This document shows positions 35,350 through 45,980 of a DNA stretch of 64,000 nucleotides, one piece after another. Under the pieces are notes generated by a model. It was given only the letters and a program-made list of their open reading frames with translations, did not search any database and was not told where the DNA came from. Source of the DNA: Bos javanicus (Eukaryota; Chordata; Mammalia; Artiodactyla; Bovidae); contig NC_083871.1 in NCBI RefSeq assembly GCF_032452875.1, forward strand, positions 1,835,692-1,899,691. Reading direction: 5' to 3'. Each line of letters opens with the position of its first letter. Positions within the stretch are counted from its first letter, which is position 1. A program made the position numbers and the translations under genes.

Positions 35350-35760
35350 AATTTTTCAAGTCAATACATACTTTTACAGCACATTTAGTTTTATAGGAAA
35401 ACTGAGCAGAAAGTTCTCATATACCTTCATTTTCCCTCACAAATTCCCCCCTTTTGTAATTAGTTTACCCTAGTGTGGTGCATTTGTTACAATTGATGAA
35501 CTGATATTTTCAAATTACATTTTAATTGCAGTCCATATTTTACATTAGGATTCACTCTTTATGTTGTGTAGCTCCATAGGTTTTGATAAATGTATAATGT
35601 CATGCATCCATCATTATGGAATCATGCAGAACCATTTCACTGTCCTGAAAATCCTTTGTACTTCATCTATTCATGCCCAAGTCCTTGATATCCTCCAACC
35701 ATTTACTCCCTTCATAGTTTTGCTTTTTCCCTCATATAATTAGAGCCATATAATATAATA

Positions 35761-36314
35761 GCCATGAAATTAAAAGACGCTTACTCCTTGGAAGGAAAGT
35801 TATGACCAACCTAGATAGCACATTCAAAAGCAGAGACATTACTTTGCCAACAAAGGTTCATCTAGTCAAGGCTATGGTTTTTCCTGAAGTCATGTATGAA
35901 TGTGAGAGTTGGACTGTGAAGAAAGCTGAGTGCTGAAGAATTGATGCTTTTGAACTGTGGTGTTGGAGAAGACTCTTGAGAGTCTCTTTGACTGCAAGGA
36001 AATCCAACCAGTCCATTCTGAAGGAGATCAGCCCTGGGATTTCTTTGGAAGGAATGATGCTAAAGCTGAAACTCCAGTACTTTGGCCACTTCATGTGAAG
36101 AGTTGCCTCATTGGAAAAGACTCTGATGCTGGGAGGGATTGGGGGCAGGAGGAGAAGGGGACGACAGAGGGTGAGATGGCTGGATGGCATCACTGACTCG
36201 ATGGACGTGAGTCTGAGTGAACTCCGGGAGTTGGTGATGGACAGGGAGGCCTGGCGTGCTACGATTCATGGGGTCGCCGAGTCAGACTGAGTGACTGAAC
36301 TGAACTGAACTGAA
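35761..36314 (+). mobile_element. BovB LINE 3' end inserted in old L1
   Basis: Starts exactly at the GCCATGAAATTAAAAGACGC block and ends in CTGAACTGAACTGAA. High similarity to family sequence and kept CpGs (GGGACGACAGAGGGTGAG, ACTCGATGGACGTGAG) show a young copy. L1 sequence resumes immediately after it, so it entered the L1. Confidence 0.93.
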
Positions 36315-37181
36315 TATGCAATATTTTCAGGCTTGTTTCTTTTACATAGCAGTATGCTTTTAAGGTTCCTTCATGTGTTTTAATGGTGTGATATCTCATT
36401 ACTTTTTATCACTGAATAATATTTCATTGTATGAACTCCAGTTAGCTTATCCATGCAGATACTTCAGGGCATATTGGCCTCTTTCAGTTTTTGATGATGA
36501 TCAATAAAGCAGATGTTAATAGTCAGATGCCTGTTTTTGTATTGACATATATTTTTAAATCATTGGGTAAATATCTAGGAATAATGTGCTGAGTTATTTG
36601 GTTAAGACTAAATTTAGATTTTCAATAAATTGCCAAACTGTTTTCTAAAATGGCTGTACCATTTGTATTCACACCATCATGAGTCAGAGTTCCTTGTCAT
36701 TCCACATCCTCACTTGAATTTGGTGTTGTCAGTAATTTGGCTTCTAGCCATTCTAATATGCAGGTAGTAGTATCTCATTGTTATTTTATATTGTAATTCC
36801 TAACAACATATGATGCTGAGCATATTTCAATATGTTTATTTTTCCATCCATTTGTCTTCTTTGGCAAGGAGTCTGCTAAGATATTTTTCCCATTTTTTCA
36901 TAGAGTTGTTTGTTTTCTTATTGCTGAGCCATTTGACTGTTTTGGATACAGTCCTTTAAATGTACATTTTGCAGAGATTTTCTTCCAGGCTGAAGTTTGT
37001 TTTCTAATTCTCTTTACAGTGTTTTCACAGAACTGAAGTTTTTAATCTATAATGAAGTTATTATATCATTTTTTCATGAATTATACTTTTGATAGTGTAT
37101 TAAATATTTGTCTTCAGCCCAGGCTCACCTCTATTTTCTGCAACATTATATTCTAGAAGTGTTATAGTTTAGCATTTTACA

Positions 37182-37663
37182 TGTAAATCTGCCAACTAAA
37201 AATTGGCACTTGCCATATGCCTTTACAAGGATGAAGTCATTAGCCACTGTAGTTGCTGACCTTCAACACACCTTGAAAGGCATCCGGAGTGGAGAGCAAA
37301 AATGGGACTCTCTTGTGCTCTGGGAAAAACTAGCAGAACTTCAGATAGTTAGACATTTTCAGGAGGAGATTTTATGAGCCCAAATTCTTACATCTCCTCA
37401 TATCTAGAAAAGTACTAAAATCATTTGTGGAGACACCTGTCCTCATAACTAGCAGCAACCTTTTGCAAAAATGTGTGTTTGTGTGCTTGACTGCATGTGT
37501 CCTTCTTCACTAAACTCATGTATACACTGACCTTCCAGCCCACCTTTTTGGAGCAGTTTCTCGGAGCCCATCTGAGATGCTTCTAGGTTTCAGTCCTCAT
37601 TTTCCCCAAAATAAAACTTTACTTATGACTCTCACATTGCATTTACATTTTTTTCAGTTGACA
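37182..37663 (+). mobile_element. Solo ERV LTR (ruminant BTLTR1-like, class I) within L1
   Basis: Begins tgtaaatctg and ends cagttgaca, giving short inverted TG...CA ends. U3/R part with ACTCATGTATACACTGACC, TTTGGAGCAGTTTCTCGGAGCCCATCTGAG; AATAAA polyadenylation signal at 37,610-37,615; U5-like CTCACATTGC. No gag, pol or env sequence is next to it, so it is a solo LTR, most simply left by recombination between two LTRs. Flanking L1 sequence is continuous across it. Target duplication not recognisable. Confidence 0.75.
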
Positions 37664-37688
37664 ATTTTATGTACGATCACTTTGATTT

Positions 37689-37736
37689 ATTTGTGTGTGA
37701 GTATGTGTGTGTGCGCGCGTGTGTGTGTGTGTGTGA
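37689..37736 (+). repeat. (TG)n microsatellite with CG interruptions
   Basis: TGTGTGTGAGTATGTGTGTGTGCGCGCG followed by (TG)10 within old L1 sequence. Confidence 0.9.
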
Positions 37737-37901
37737 AAAGTGTAAGGTTACTATCTAGATTTTTTTTTAATTTATAGATATTGAATTGTTTCAGGACCAT
37801 TTCTTGAAAACACCTTTATCTATTTTAACTGCCTTTGCTCCTTTGTTAAACTGGAGTTTACATTTAAATCTCAGGCCTACATTTGTATGGTTCTAGTTTT
37901 A

Positions 37902-37958
37902 CATTCATGGGGTCACAAAGGGTCGGACACGACTGAGCGACTGAACTGAACTGAACTG
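37902..37958 (+). mobile_element. 57-bp BovB stub with target duplication
   Basis: Only the last 57 bases of BovB (ATTCATGGGGTCACAAAGGG, GTCGGACACGACTGAGCG, then ACTGA repeats). Flanked by perfect 7-bp duplications agtttta at 37,895-37,901 and 37,959-37,965, and old L1 sequence continues on both sides. It is therefore a complete but extremely 5'-truncated retrotransposition event. Confidence 0.9.
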
Positions 37959-39016
37959 AGTTTTAGCTTTCTACTCTGCTGTATTTATTTATTCTTTCAC
38001 CAATAACACATTTCATTGTTATCGTTGCTGTTGCTTTAGAATGCATCTTGAAGTCAGATTTTTAAAATTTTCTGACTTTGTTCTTCAATATTGTGTTGCT
38101 AGTCTGTATCTTTTGCCTTTCCATGTAAATGAATTTGTTAACATCCATAAAATTGCTTACTTGGATTATGATTTATATTGACTTAAATTTATGGATCAAG
38201 CTGGTAAGGACTGGTATCCTAATATTATTGATTGCCTTTCTTATGAACGTGGAATACTTGCCCATTTATTTAGACTTATTTGTTTCATCAGAGTGTTGTA
38301 CTTTTTCTAAAATAGTTCACATATACATTTTGTTAAATGTATGCTGTAACATTTACTTAGCCTTTCTTTTGGTGTTAATGTAAGTGATATTATAGTTTTA
38401 TGAATTCTGACTATTAATTGTAGATATGAAGGAAACCAATTAACTTATGCATATTAACCTTGTATCTCACAACCTTGCATAATCATTCATTACTTCCAGG
38501 AGTTTGTCTGTTTTTTTTTTTTCTTTATTCTTTGGTATTTTTCTATATAGACAAATATGTCATCTATGAAAAAAAATTATTTATTCCTTTTATTTCCTTT
38601 TATTCATATTTAAATTTTATTTATTTAACTTTCTTTATTTACTTTTCTTATTGCATTATCTAAGATTTCCAGCATAATGATGAAAAGATGTGAGAAAGGA
38701 CATTTTTGCTGAATTCCTGATCCTATGGGGAAAGCATGTAGCTTCTCAGCAATAAGTATGACATTAGATATAAGTTTCATGTAGATGTTCTTTATCAAGT
38801 TGAAGAAGTGCCTCTCTATTTCTAGCTTGCCTTGAGTTTTTATTATGAATGGATGTTGGATTTTGTCAAATATTTACTCTCCACTTATTAATGTGATCAT
38901 ATCAGTTTCCTTATTTAGCTTATTGATACTGATGCCAAAAGCTCAGCCTTTGTGAATCGGTGCTGAATTGAATCCTAGAAACAGAGTTTTGTGCAAAGTA
39001 GAAAAGAATAGCTTTA

Positions 39017-39740
39017 CAGTAAGTCTCCTACACATAAGTCTTCAAGTTGTGAACTCTCAAAGAAGCAATTGTCCATTCACATAAGTTCGTTCACGTGTCT
39101 GGTGTACATTATCATGTGTGTGTGCTCTAAAAGTAGTTGTGCTTTTGTGTACTTTACAGTACTGCATGGAGTATGGTATCTTTATTTCAAACCCAGGATG
39201 TGTGAAAGCAAGCATAAAAGCAGTGTTGATGTAGTAATCCAGTGCTATCATGTCATCTATGACAAGAAAAAAGAGCTACTACCCAGACATCGCTGGGTCG
39301 TTTTCTTCAAAAGCGTTGGTAGAATTGAGTCCAGCAAGGAGCCAGAACCTGTGCCATCAACATCAGGTGTGAGTGAAATTACAACTTTCCCTCCGTCTCT
39401 TATTGCTGATGATCCTTCAGCTCTACCATCTCCCACATCCTCTCCCTCCTCTAGTCGGTAACTCTTCTTACCCATTTACTCAATGCCCCCCCTGCACACC
39501 AGTTGTTATACTGTGCTACTGTACTTTTCAAGGTACTGTACTGTAAGATTAAAAATATTTCCTTTACTTTCTATGTTTGTCTTTTATGTATTATTTGTGT
39601 GAAAAGTATTATAAACCCATTAGTGTATAGTATTATATAGACATTGTGTTAGTTGGATATCTCGGCTAATTTCACCGGATTTATGAACAAACTGGATTTA
39701 CAAACAGAATGGAACTCATCAGTATGTGCAGTAATTACTT
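39017..39740 (+). mobile_element. Tigger1 (TcMar/pogo) DNA transposon, internally deleted
   Basis: Left end CAGTAAGTCTCCTACA preceded by TA (39,015-39,016), as expected for TA target sites; then TAAGTTCGTTCACGTGTCTGG and TGTTGATGTAG of the 5' region. At about 39,230 it jumps to the transposase C-terminal region and continues to the right end GGAACTCATCAGTATGTGCA near 39,735. The roughly 1.6-kb centre that encodes the DNA-binding and DDE parts is absent. Confidence 0.88.
39069..39461 (+). pseudogene. Tigger1 transposase C-terminal tail
   Basis: A 130-codon open frame. Residues from about 57 on (CYHVIYDKKKELLPRHRWVV, then RIESSKEPEPVPSTSGVSE and SLIADDPSALPSPTSSPSSS) are the acidic, proline- and serine-rich tail of the Tigger1 transposase. 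Residues before that are translated 5' UTR joined by the internal deletion. The CENPB-type DNA-binding and DDE catalytic domains are missing, so no transposase activity is possible. Confidence 0.8.
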
Positions 39741-40146
39741 TGCCAGGCAAAGAGGGAAACACTGGGCTCCTGCATCTCAAAAGTGTGTATCCCAAACTGG
39801 GAGGATTTGATGAGGAGTTTTATGGCAGTGGTTCAAGCCTGGGGTTGCTTATAAGATTACAGTGTGTGCAGGGCCTGCACTCCTTTAATCTGGTGTCCTG
39901 TGGTCTTTTCTGGAATGAAAAAAAATCATTTTCAAGTAACACAACTGCATCACCCATTCTTCATTGTTGTCATTTTTGCATTTTCAATGTGTGTAATTTC
40001 AATTCATCTACCATACATTTTTTTACTATGTTTATCCACTTAGAATGTCTATCACTGTGTTATGTGTTTTAAATTTGTTAGTCATCCTACTTATGAGTTT
40101 TATTTTCAATAGTGTATTTTAAAGATTATTTCTATACTTATATGTA
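39741..40146. other. Unclassified DNA
   Basis: No gene recognised; an open frame 39,653-40,072 (139 codons) starts inside the Tigger element and has no known domain. Confidence 0.4.
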
Positions 40147-40312
40147 GTGCAATGCAGGAGACTGGGGTTCAATCCCTGGTGTTGGGAAGATCCACTGAAG
40201 AAGGAAATGACAATCCACTCCAATATTCTTTCCTGGGAAATCCCATTGACAGAGGAGGCTGGTGACTCCATGGGGTCACAAGAGTTGGTTACAACTTAGC
40301 AAGTAAACTACT
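40147..40312 (+). mobile_element. Bov-tA SINE, head truncated
   Basis: Starts at AATGCAGGAGACTGGGGTTCAATCCCTGG within the tRNA-derived part, continues GGGAAGATCCACTGAAGAAGGAAATG and the A-element to CAAGAGTTGGTTACAACTTAGC. The first ~45 bp of the family are missing. Confidence 0.88.
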
Positions 40313-40535
40313 GTCTAGTTCATTCCACTGAGTGGTATTTCAGTGTATGTATATACAACATTTTAGTGGTCCATACACTTAGATAAAACCATCAAGTTTA
40401 TAAAAAGTTTTGCCCTTGCAAATATCACTAAGGTATACATCCTTCTACATCTGTGAGCAAAAGTTTACCTAAAGCTTACACCCAGGAATATCTGTGTGTG
40501 TAAACACATAAATACATGAAATTATTTCTGTATGG

Positions 40536-41037
40536 ATCAGATCAGATCAGATCAGATCAGTCGCTCAGTCGTGTCCGACTCTCCGCGACCCCATGAATCG
40601 CAGCACGCCAGGCCTCCCTGTCCATCACCAGTTCCCGGAGTTCACTGAGACTCACGTCCATCGAGTCAGTGATGCAATCCAGCCATCTCATCCTCTGTCG
40701 TCCCCTTCTCCTCCTGCCCCCAATCCCTCCCAGCATCAGAGTCTTTTCCAATGAGTCAACTCTTCGCATAAGGTAGCCAAAGTACTGGAGTTTCAGCTTT
40801 AGCATCATTCCTTCCAAAGAAATCCCAGGGCTGATCTTCAGAAAGGACTGGTTGGATCTCCTTGCAGTCCAAGGGACTCTCAAGAGCCTTCTCCAACACC
40901 ACAGTTCAAAAGCATCAATTCTTCGGTGCTCAGCTTTCTTCACAGTCCAACTCTCACATCCATAGATGACCACAGGAAAAACCATAGCTTTGACTAGACG
41001 AACCTTTGTTGACAAAGTAATGTCTCTGCTTTTGAAT
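40536..41037 (-). mobile_element. Young BovB LINE 3' end with ATCAG-repeat terminus
   Basis: Reverse-strand 3' end starting with (GATCA)n instead of the usual TTCAG repeats, then GTCGCTCAGTCGTGTCCGAC with most CpGs kept, to TGTCTCTGCTTTTGAAT. An uninterrupted 152-codon reverse frame (40,557-41,015) holds VRLVKAMVFPVVIYGCESWT, HRRIDAFELWCWRRLLRVPW, MLKLKLQYFGYLMRRVDSLE and the RQRMRWLDCITDSMD tail. Flank atgga at both ends may be a short target duplication. Confidence 0.93.
40557..41015 (-). pseudogene. BovB ORF C-terminus, open but truncated
   Basis: 152 codons without a stop covering the last part of the BovB polyprotein downstream of the RT active site. It has no endonuclease, no RT motifs A-D and no promoter, so it is a truncated retrocopy rather than a gene. 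Its openness reflects youth. Confidence 0.8.
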
Positions 41038-42646
41038 GGAAGGATACACTAAATCCAGGATACATTTGCCTCTGCTAAGAGACAGGTATATTTAATTGAG
41101 AGGGTGAACAAAGGAGATAACAGTTTTTAGAAAGATTAAAGAAAAATATCTGAAAGTGATACAGTAGGAAAAACAGTAAATTCTTTAAAGTGTGTATGTA
41201 AACTTTTAGTGTGTTATTATAGGCATCTTTATATATTTTTAAAGTTGAAAAATGTATTAATACTTTAAAGAAATGGACAATTTATTAGGAGACACAGAAA
41301 AAAGTCACCATATAACAAAACACAGTGATAAGTCTTATAATAGGACTATACTTAACCTATATTGTTTATGAGTTTTTGAAATATAGAGAAAATTGTCCAA
41401 AAAATACATGAGTGAAAATATGCTTGCAAATATATTATGCTTATGTGAATTCTGGATGATGGAGTACTTATAAACTAAAAATATAGATGAAACAGTCAAG
41501 GTAGAGGTAACAAGCTGTGGAAAGTGGGGAGTTTGGGAAGTTTAGGAAATATTGATGGAAACTATTTTATGTGTCTGGAGCAAGGTTACATGACATGATG
41601 GAGGCAAGGTGCAACTAAAACTTCAGCAGGGGAAAAATCTGCCAGGTTATGTCAGCCAATAGTGAAAGGTGAAGGCTTATTCTTACTCTGTGGGCCAATT
41701 AAAGGAGAAGTGAACTTTAGAAAGAAAATTCTCTTGCATCATGAGACTCTGGGAAATCCCTGCCACTCTAATCAAGATTCTTGGCAATAACTTTTTAAGA
41801 AGTTTGCATCCGCTGGAAAAATGTGTTCTTGTTCAATTCTCATTAATCTTGTATAATATATTTACAAGTGCCAGCCATTCCAGTGCCAAAAGAAGCAGTA
41901 ACAGAAAAAGAGGGAAGTAAGAATTCTTCTGCTAATGGAGATATGTTGGTCTTTACCCTGAGAATTTATATCTTCTTTGTACTTTCATTTCTGCAAACAG
42001 AAAAGCTTAACATTGTTTTCCAAAGGAGGAAGAAAATATTGTAAGTGGTGTTACATCCTGCATGACTGTCAATGAAGAGTAACCAGGTCATATGTTTGGA
42101 CTTAAAGATGACTAAAGATCTCTCTTATCATCTTTCCAAATAAGTCATTATTGTTGAGAACTTTGAGTTCAAATAAAAATAGAGCTCATTCTCAATGACC
42201 AGAGGACACTAGCTGCAATATCTCCAAACTCCTGCTGAACAGACTGGAAAGCAAACTCCTTCTACTTTCCTCTCCAAGATTTGGAGGACTGCAGGCTTAA
42301 AGACAGTGAAGAGCTTCAGGAAAATTTGAACTGCAGATGCACCCACATTTAAGGTTATCTACACCATAAAGAATATGCAGCAATTCAACAAATATAGTAT
42401 AAAGTCTTATCCTTTATAAATAACTTTAATGTAACAATTGGATAAAGTTTCCAGAACTGTGAATCCACCCTAAGATATGAGGATATTCATCTCATCTATA
42501 TGTCTGTAATAGGATATTAAGGTCAAGAACATGGAGTAAGGAAAAGAAATACAAATGAATGTAATCTAAAAATAAAATATTTCTTGAAAAACAATAGGTT
42601 TTCTGAATAGGAGTCTGGACACTGAAGAACAGCAATTCTTGTCTTT
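41038..42646. other. Single-copy AT-rich DNA
   Basis: No gene or classified repeat recognised in 1.6 kb. Confidence 0.5.
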
Positions 42647-43808
42647 AACAATTTTTTAGATTGTACTGTGACAGCTGTCATATCATCATACATTTAAAAA
42701 ACTTATCAAAATTGGTGAAATGCTTGTGTGACCATTTTAATACTGGAGATGGAAGAAAAAAAGCAACATTTCAGCATAATATGTTTTACTATTTTAAGAA
42801 AGGTAAAAACACAACTGAAACAGGTAAAATATGGTTTAGGTGCTATAACTGATTGAGTGTATAAAAAGTGGTTTGTGAAATTTCATGTTAGAGATTTCTA
42901 GCTGGAGGATGTTTCACAGTTTGGTGGATCAACTGAAGTTGATAGCAATCAAACCAAGACATTAATTGAGAACAATCAATGTTTGGAGATAGCCAACATA
43001 CTCAAAATATACGAGTAAACCACTGACAATCGTTTGCACCATCTTGTCTAGGTTCATCACTTTGATGTTTGGGTTCCACATAAGTTAAGTGAAAACAAAA
43101 CAAAAACAGAAAACCTTTTGATCATATTTCTGCATGCAATTCACTACTTAAACATAGTGAAAATGTTCCACTTCACAACAAATTTTGATGAGTGATGAAA
43201 AGTGGATACTGAAAAATGATGTGGAATGGAAGAGATTATGGACTAACCACAACAAAAGCTGGTCTTCATCCAAAGAAGATGTTGTGTATATGGTGGGATT
43301 GGAAGAGACTCCTCTATTATGAGCTTCTGGGAAACCAAATGATCAATCCCAACAAGTACTGCCCCCAATTAGACCAAATTAAAGCAGCACTAGATGAAAA
43401 TCATCTGGAATTAATCAATATAAAATGTATAATCTTCCATCAGGATAATGCAAGACCACATGTTTCTTTAATGACCAGGCAAAAACTGTTACAGCTAGGC
43501 TGAGAAACTCTGATTTATCCACCATACTCATTAGATATTACACCTTCAGATTTCCATTTATTTCAGTCTTTACAATATTCTCTTAATGGAAAAAAAATCA
43601 ATTTCCTGGAAGACTATAAAAAAAATTTTGGGTTTTTTAACAGTTTTAAGAGTTTTGGGAACATGGAAATAAGAAATTGCTTGAAAAATGGAAGAAAGTA
43701 GTGAAACAAAATGGTGATAATATGTTGTTCAATCAAGTTCTTGGTGAAAATGAAAAATGTATCTTATCCTTACATAGAAACCAAAGAAACTTTTTGGCTA
43801 ACCCAATG
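42647..43808 (+). mobile_element. Mariner DNA transposon (Mariner1_BT-like), decayed
   Basis: Runs from about ATTTTTTAGATTGTACTGTGACAG through ATTAATTGAGAACAATCAATG, GATAGCCAACATACTCAAAATAT and TTTGATGTTTGGGTTCCACATAAGTTAAG to the right terminal repeat TTTTTGGCTAACCCAA at 43,793-43,808. The left terminal repeat is not recognisable. CpG positions expected in the family have largely turned to TG/CA. Non-autonomous relic. Confidence 0.88.
43166..43565 (+). pseudogene. Mariner transposase remnant
   Basis: Mariner transposases use a DD34D catalytic triad for cut-and-paste movement. Here SDEKWIL (first Asp region, about 43,190), then in another frame the 95-codon stretch 43,216-43,503 with YYELLGNQMINPNKYCPQLDQ and FHQDNARPHVSLMTRQKLLQ (second Asp in HQDN), a stop just after LLQLG, and then YPPYSLDITPSDFHLF (third Asp region). 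A frame change near 43,215-43,270, the stop at 43,501 and loss of other blocks make it dead. Confidence 0.85.
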
Positions 43809-43952
43809 CTAAGTTCAAATATGAAACGGATTAACTGTCTCAGAATATAGTACAAAGGTTGAAAGTTGTAAAATATGGAAGAAAAATTCATAAGACTATA
43901 AGGGAATTTCCAAAGACAAAAACAGAGTGATTAATGGGAAGAGTGATTCCTG

Positions 43953-44242
43953 GAAAGAAATCAATCCTGGATATTCATTAGAAGGACTGATGCTGAAGCT
44001 GAAGCTCCGATACTTTGGCCACCTGATGCAAAGAGCTGACTCATTAGAAAAGACCCTGATACTGGGAAAGGTTGAAGGCAGGAGGAGAAGGGGATGATAG
44101 AGGATAAGATGGTTGGATGGCATCACTGACTCAATGGACATGAGTTTGAGCAAGCTCCTGGAGATTGTAAAGGACGGGAAAGCCTGGTGTGCTGCAGTCC
44201 ATGGGGTTGCAAAGAGTTGGACATAACTGAGTGAACAACAAC
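43953..44242 (+). mobile_element. BovB LINE 3' end
   Basis: Starts at GAAATCAATCCTGGATATTCATT, passes the GGAGAAGGGGATGATAGAGG and SMDMSLS-type blocks and ends in the variant terminus AACTGAGTGAACAACAACATG. Confidence 0.9.
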
Positions 44243-44329
44243 ATGAAATGATATCTAATAATTCATCAGAACAATTTAGAAGGAGATTAACAATTGCAGT
44301 ACAGAATAAATTAGAAGAAACTCATACAT

Positions 44330-44593
44330 GCTAAGTTGCTTCAGTCCTGTCCGACTCTGTGCAACCCAAGAGACGGCAGCCCACCAGGCTCCCCCATCCC
44401 TGGGATTCTCCAGGCAAGAACACTGGAGTGGGTTGCCATTTCCTTCTCCAATGCATGAAAGTGAAAAGTGAAAGTGAAGTCGCTCAGTCGTGTCCGACTC
44501 TGAGCGACCCCATGGACTGCAGCCTACCAGGCTCCTCCGTCCATGGGATTTTCCAGGCAAGAGTACTGGAGTGGGGTGCCATTGCCTTCTCCG
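44330..44593 (-). mobile_element. Bov-A2 SINE with perfect target duplication
   Basis: Reverse-strand dimer with the CAATGCATGAAAGTGAAAAGTGAAAGTGAAG linker and kept CpGs (GTCGCTCAGTCGTGTCCGAC). Flanks aaactcatacat at 44,318-44,329 and 44,594-44,605 are identical over 12 bp (13 if the ambiguous preceding g is counted). A young insertion. Confidence 0.95.
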
Positions 44594-44699
44594 AAACTCA
44601 TACATAGACAAACTGTAAATAAGCTTCAAAATGTCAATTATAAAGAAGTATTCTAAGCTCCAACAGTGATGAAATGAATATACATCTAAAGAGCAGGGA

Positions 44700-44965
44700 T
44701 CGCATTGACATGGCAAGGCTGCACAACCCAGTGATGGAGAATGTGAGTGCTGAAATGGACCTGGCTCACCACCTGTGCACCACTGGGTGGTTTACTCAAC
44801 TTTCTGGGCTCCAGATTTCTTGTCTGTAAAATGAATATAGTAATTACTTGCCTTATTAGACAGAATATTAATTTAGTTGATCTTTATAAAATAACTAGAA
44901 CAGTGTCTGGTACTTAGCACCAGTTTGTTATGATTGTTATTTTCTGATATTGCTAGTGACACTAG
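44700..44965 (+). repeat. MIR SINE
   Basis: TGGTTTACTCAACTTTCTGGGCTCC, TTCTTGTCTGTAAAATGAATATAGTAATTAC and AACTAGAACAGTGTCTGGTACTTAGCACC follow the MIR blocks (CAGTTTCCTCATCTGTAAAATG, AGAACAGTGCCTGGCACATAG) in order. Confidence 0.82.
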
Positions 44966-45673
44966 CTGTAATAGTATCATAAAGCACTATTAGAGAAATA
45001 CTGAAGAAAGTCACGTTTGGCCCGGGAGAGTGAAACAATCATTTGACTCGAAGATGAAATGAAGATCTTTCAGACATTTAAAGACTCAAGGAGTTTGTCG
45101 CACCCAGATTATCTTTGAAAGAAGTACTGAAGATGTACTTCATCAGAGAAAAATAGCAAATCTATACACAATAAGGGAAATGCACATATCAGTGATGATC
45201 TAAGAAATAAGTAAAATATAGTATTGCCTAAAGAAGGCAGTTTTGTCAAAACAAATGACTTACAACAATAAGAAATGGAAATATCTTGTATTATCATTAA
45301 CAAAGTTGGAGGAAGGTAGAGAGGGTAGGATATGAAATATCTTAAGTGAGGATATAAAGTCAATTTGAAAAATCTTATTTTGGAATAAAATAAGTGGATT
45401 TTGACTTAAGAGAGATTCTCTGTTACCTTAAAAGTGACACCAAAATTTTCTGGTTAGAGTAAAAATCTCAAATAGCTCAAGTACCACTAAAGAACATCTA
45501 CCATCAAAAAAAGAGCACCAGGCAAATTTATTGAGACATTGAACATCTATACTTTAAAAAGAACAGATAAATTCCCACTGAAAGTGTCTCCAAGATACAG
45601 GAAATGATGTACCAAAATCATATGAAGAGTCTAGAGTAACTCAGTTATCAAATTCAGAGTAAGACAATTTAGG
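44966..45673. other. Single-copy AT-rich DNA
   Basis: No gene or classified repeat recognised. Confidence 0.5.
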
Positions 45674-45691
45674 AAAAGAAAATTACAGGAT

Positions 45692-45898
45692 TGGGATTTC
45701 CCTGGTGGTTTAATGGTGGAGACTTTGCCTCTAATGCATGGGTGTGATATTAGGAGTCAAGATCTCACATGCTTCATGGCCAAAAAAAACAAAAAAAAAA
45801 AACTAAAAAAATAAAAATAAAACAGAAATAATATTGCAACAAATTAAACAAAAACCTTCAAAATGGTCCACATTAAAAAAAATCTTCAAAAAATTTAA
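45692..45898 (+). mobile_element. CHR-2 type SINE with 18-bp target duplication
   Basis: tRNA-Glu-like head TGGGATTTCCCTGGTGGTTTAATGG, then AAGATCTCACATGCTTCATGGCC and the A-rich 3' part with ATAAAACAGAAATAATATTGCAAC and AAAATGGTCCACATTAAAA, characteristic of the artiodactyl CHR-2 family. Flanks aaaagaaaattacaggat (45,674-45,691) and aaaagaaaactacaggat (45,899-45,916) differ at one base. Confidence 0.9.
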
Positions 45899-45942
45899 AA
45901 AAGAAAACTACAGGATAACTCCCATATGTATATACATATATA

Positions 45943-45943
<1 letters not shown>

Positions 45944-45978
<35 letters not shown>
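45944..45978 (+). repeat. (TA)n microsatellite
   Basis: TA repeat of about 14 units, probably grown from the neighbouring A/T-rich sequence. Confidence 0.85.

Positions 45979-45980
<2 letters not shown>

Larger units (their letters stand above)
35350..38937 (-). mobile_element. Long old L1 LINE, split by three insertions
   Basis: Pieces at 35,350-35,760, 36,315-37,181, 37,664-37,894 and 37,966-38,937 follow in order the reverse complement of an older mammalian L1 3' UTR and ORF2 (GTGTGGTGCATTTGTTACAATTGATGAAC, ATTTCATTGTATGAA, GCCAAACTGTTTTCTAAAATGGCTGTACCATT, TTGCTGAGCCATTTGACTGTTTTGGATACAGTCC, TGTTGGATTTTGTCAAA). The gaps are a BovB end, an ERV LTR and a 57-bp BovB stub. No ORF2 frame survives. 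Confidence 0.8.

Noticed and set aside
40536..40560. GATCA repeats as a possible regulatory repeat or CRISPR-like array
   Set aside because: They are the terminal repeats of a BovB element; no spacers, and the DNA is mammalian.
44276..44716. 146-codon minus-strand frame
   Set aside because: Its centre is a translated Bov-A2 SINE (RRQWHPTPVLLPGKSHGRRSL), a well-known false peptide of ruminant SINEs.
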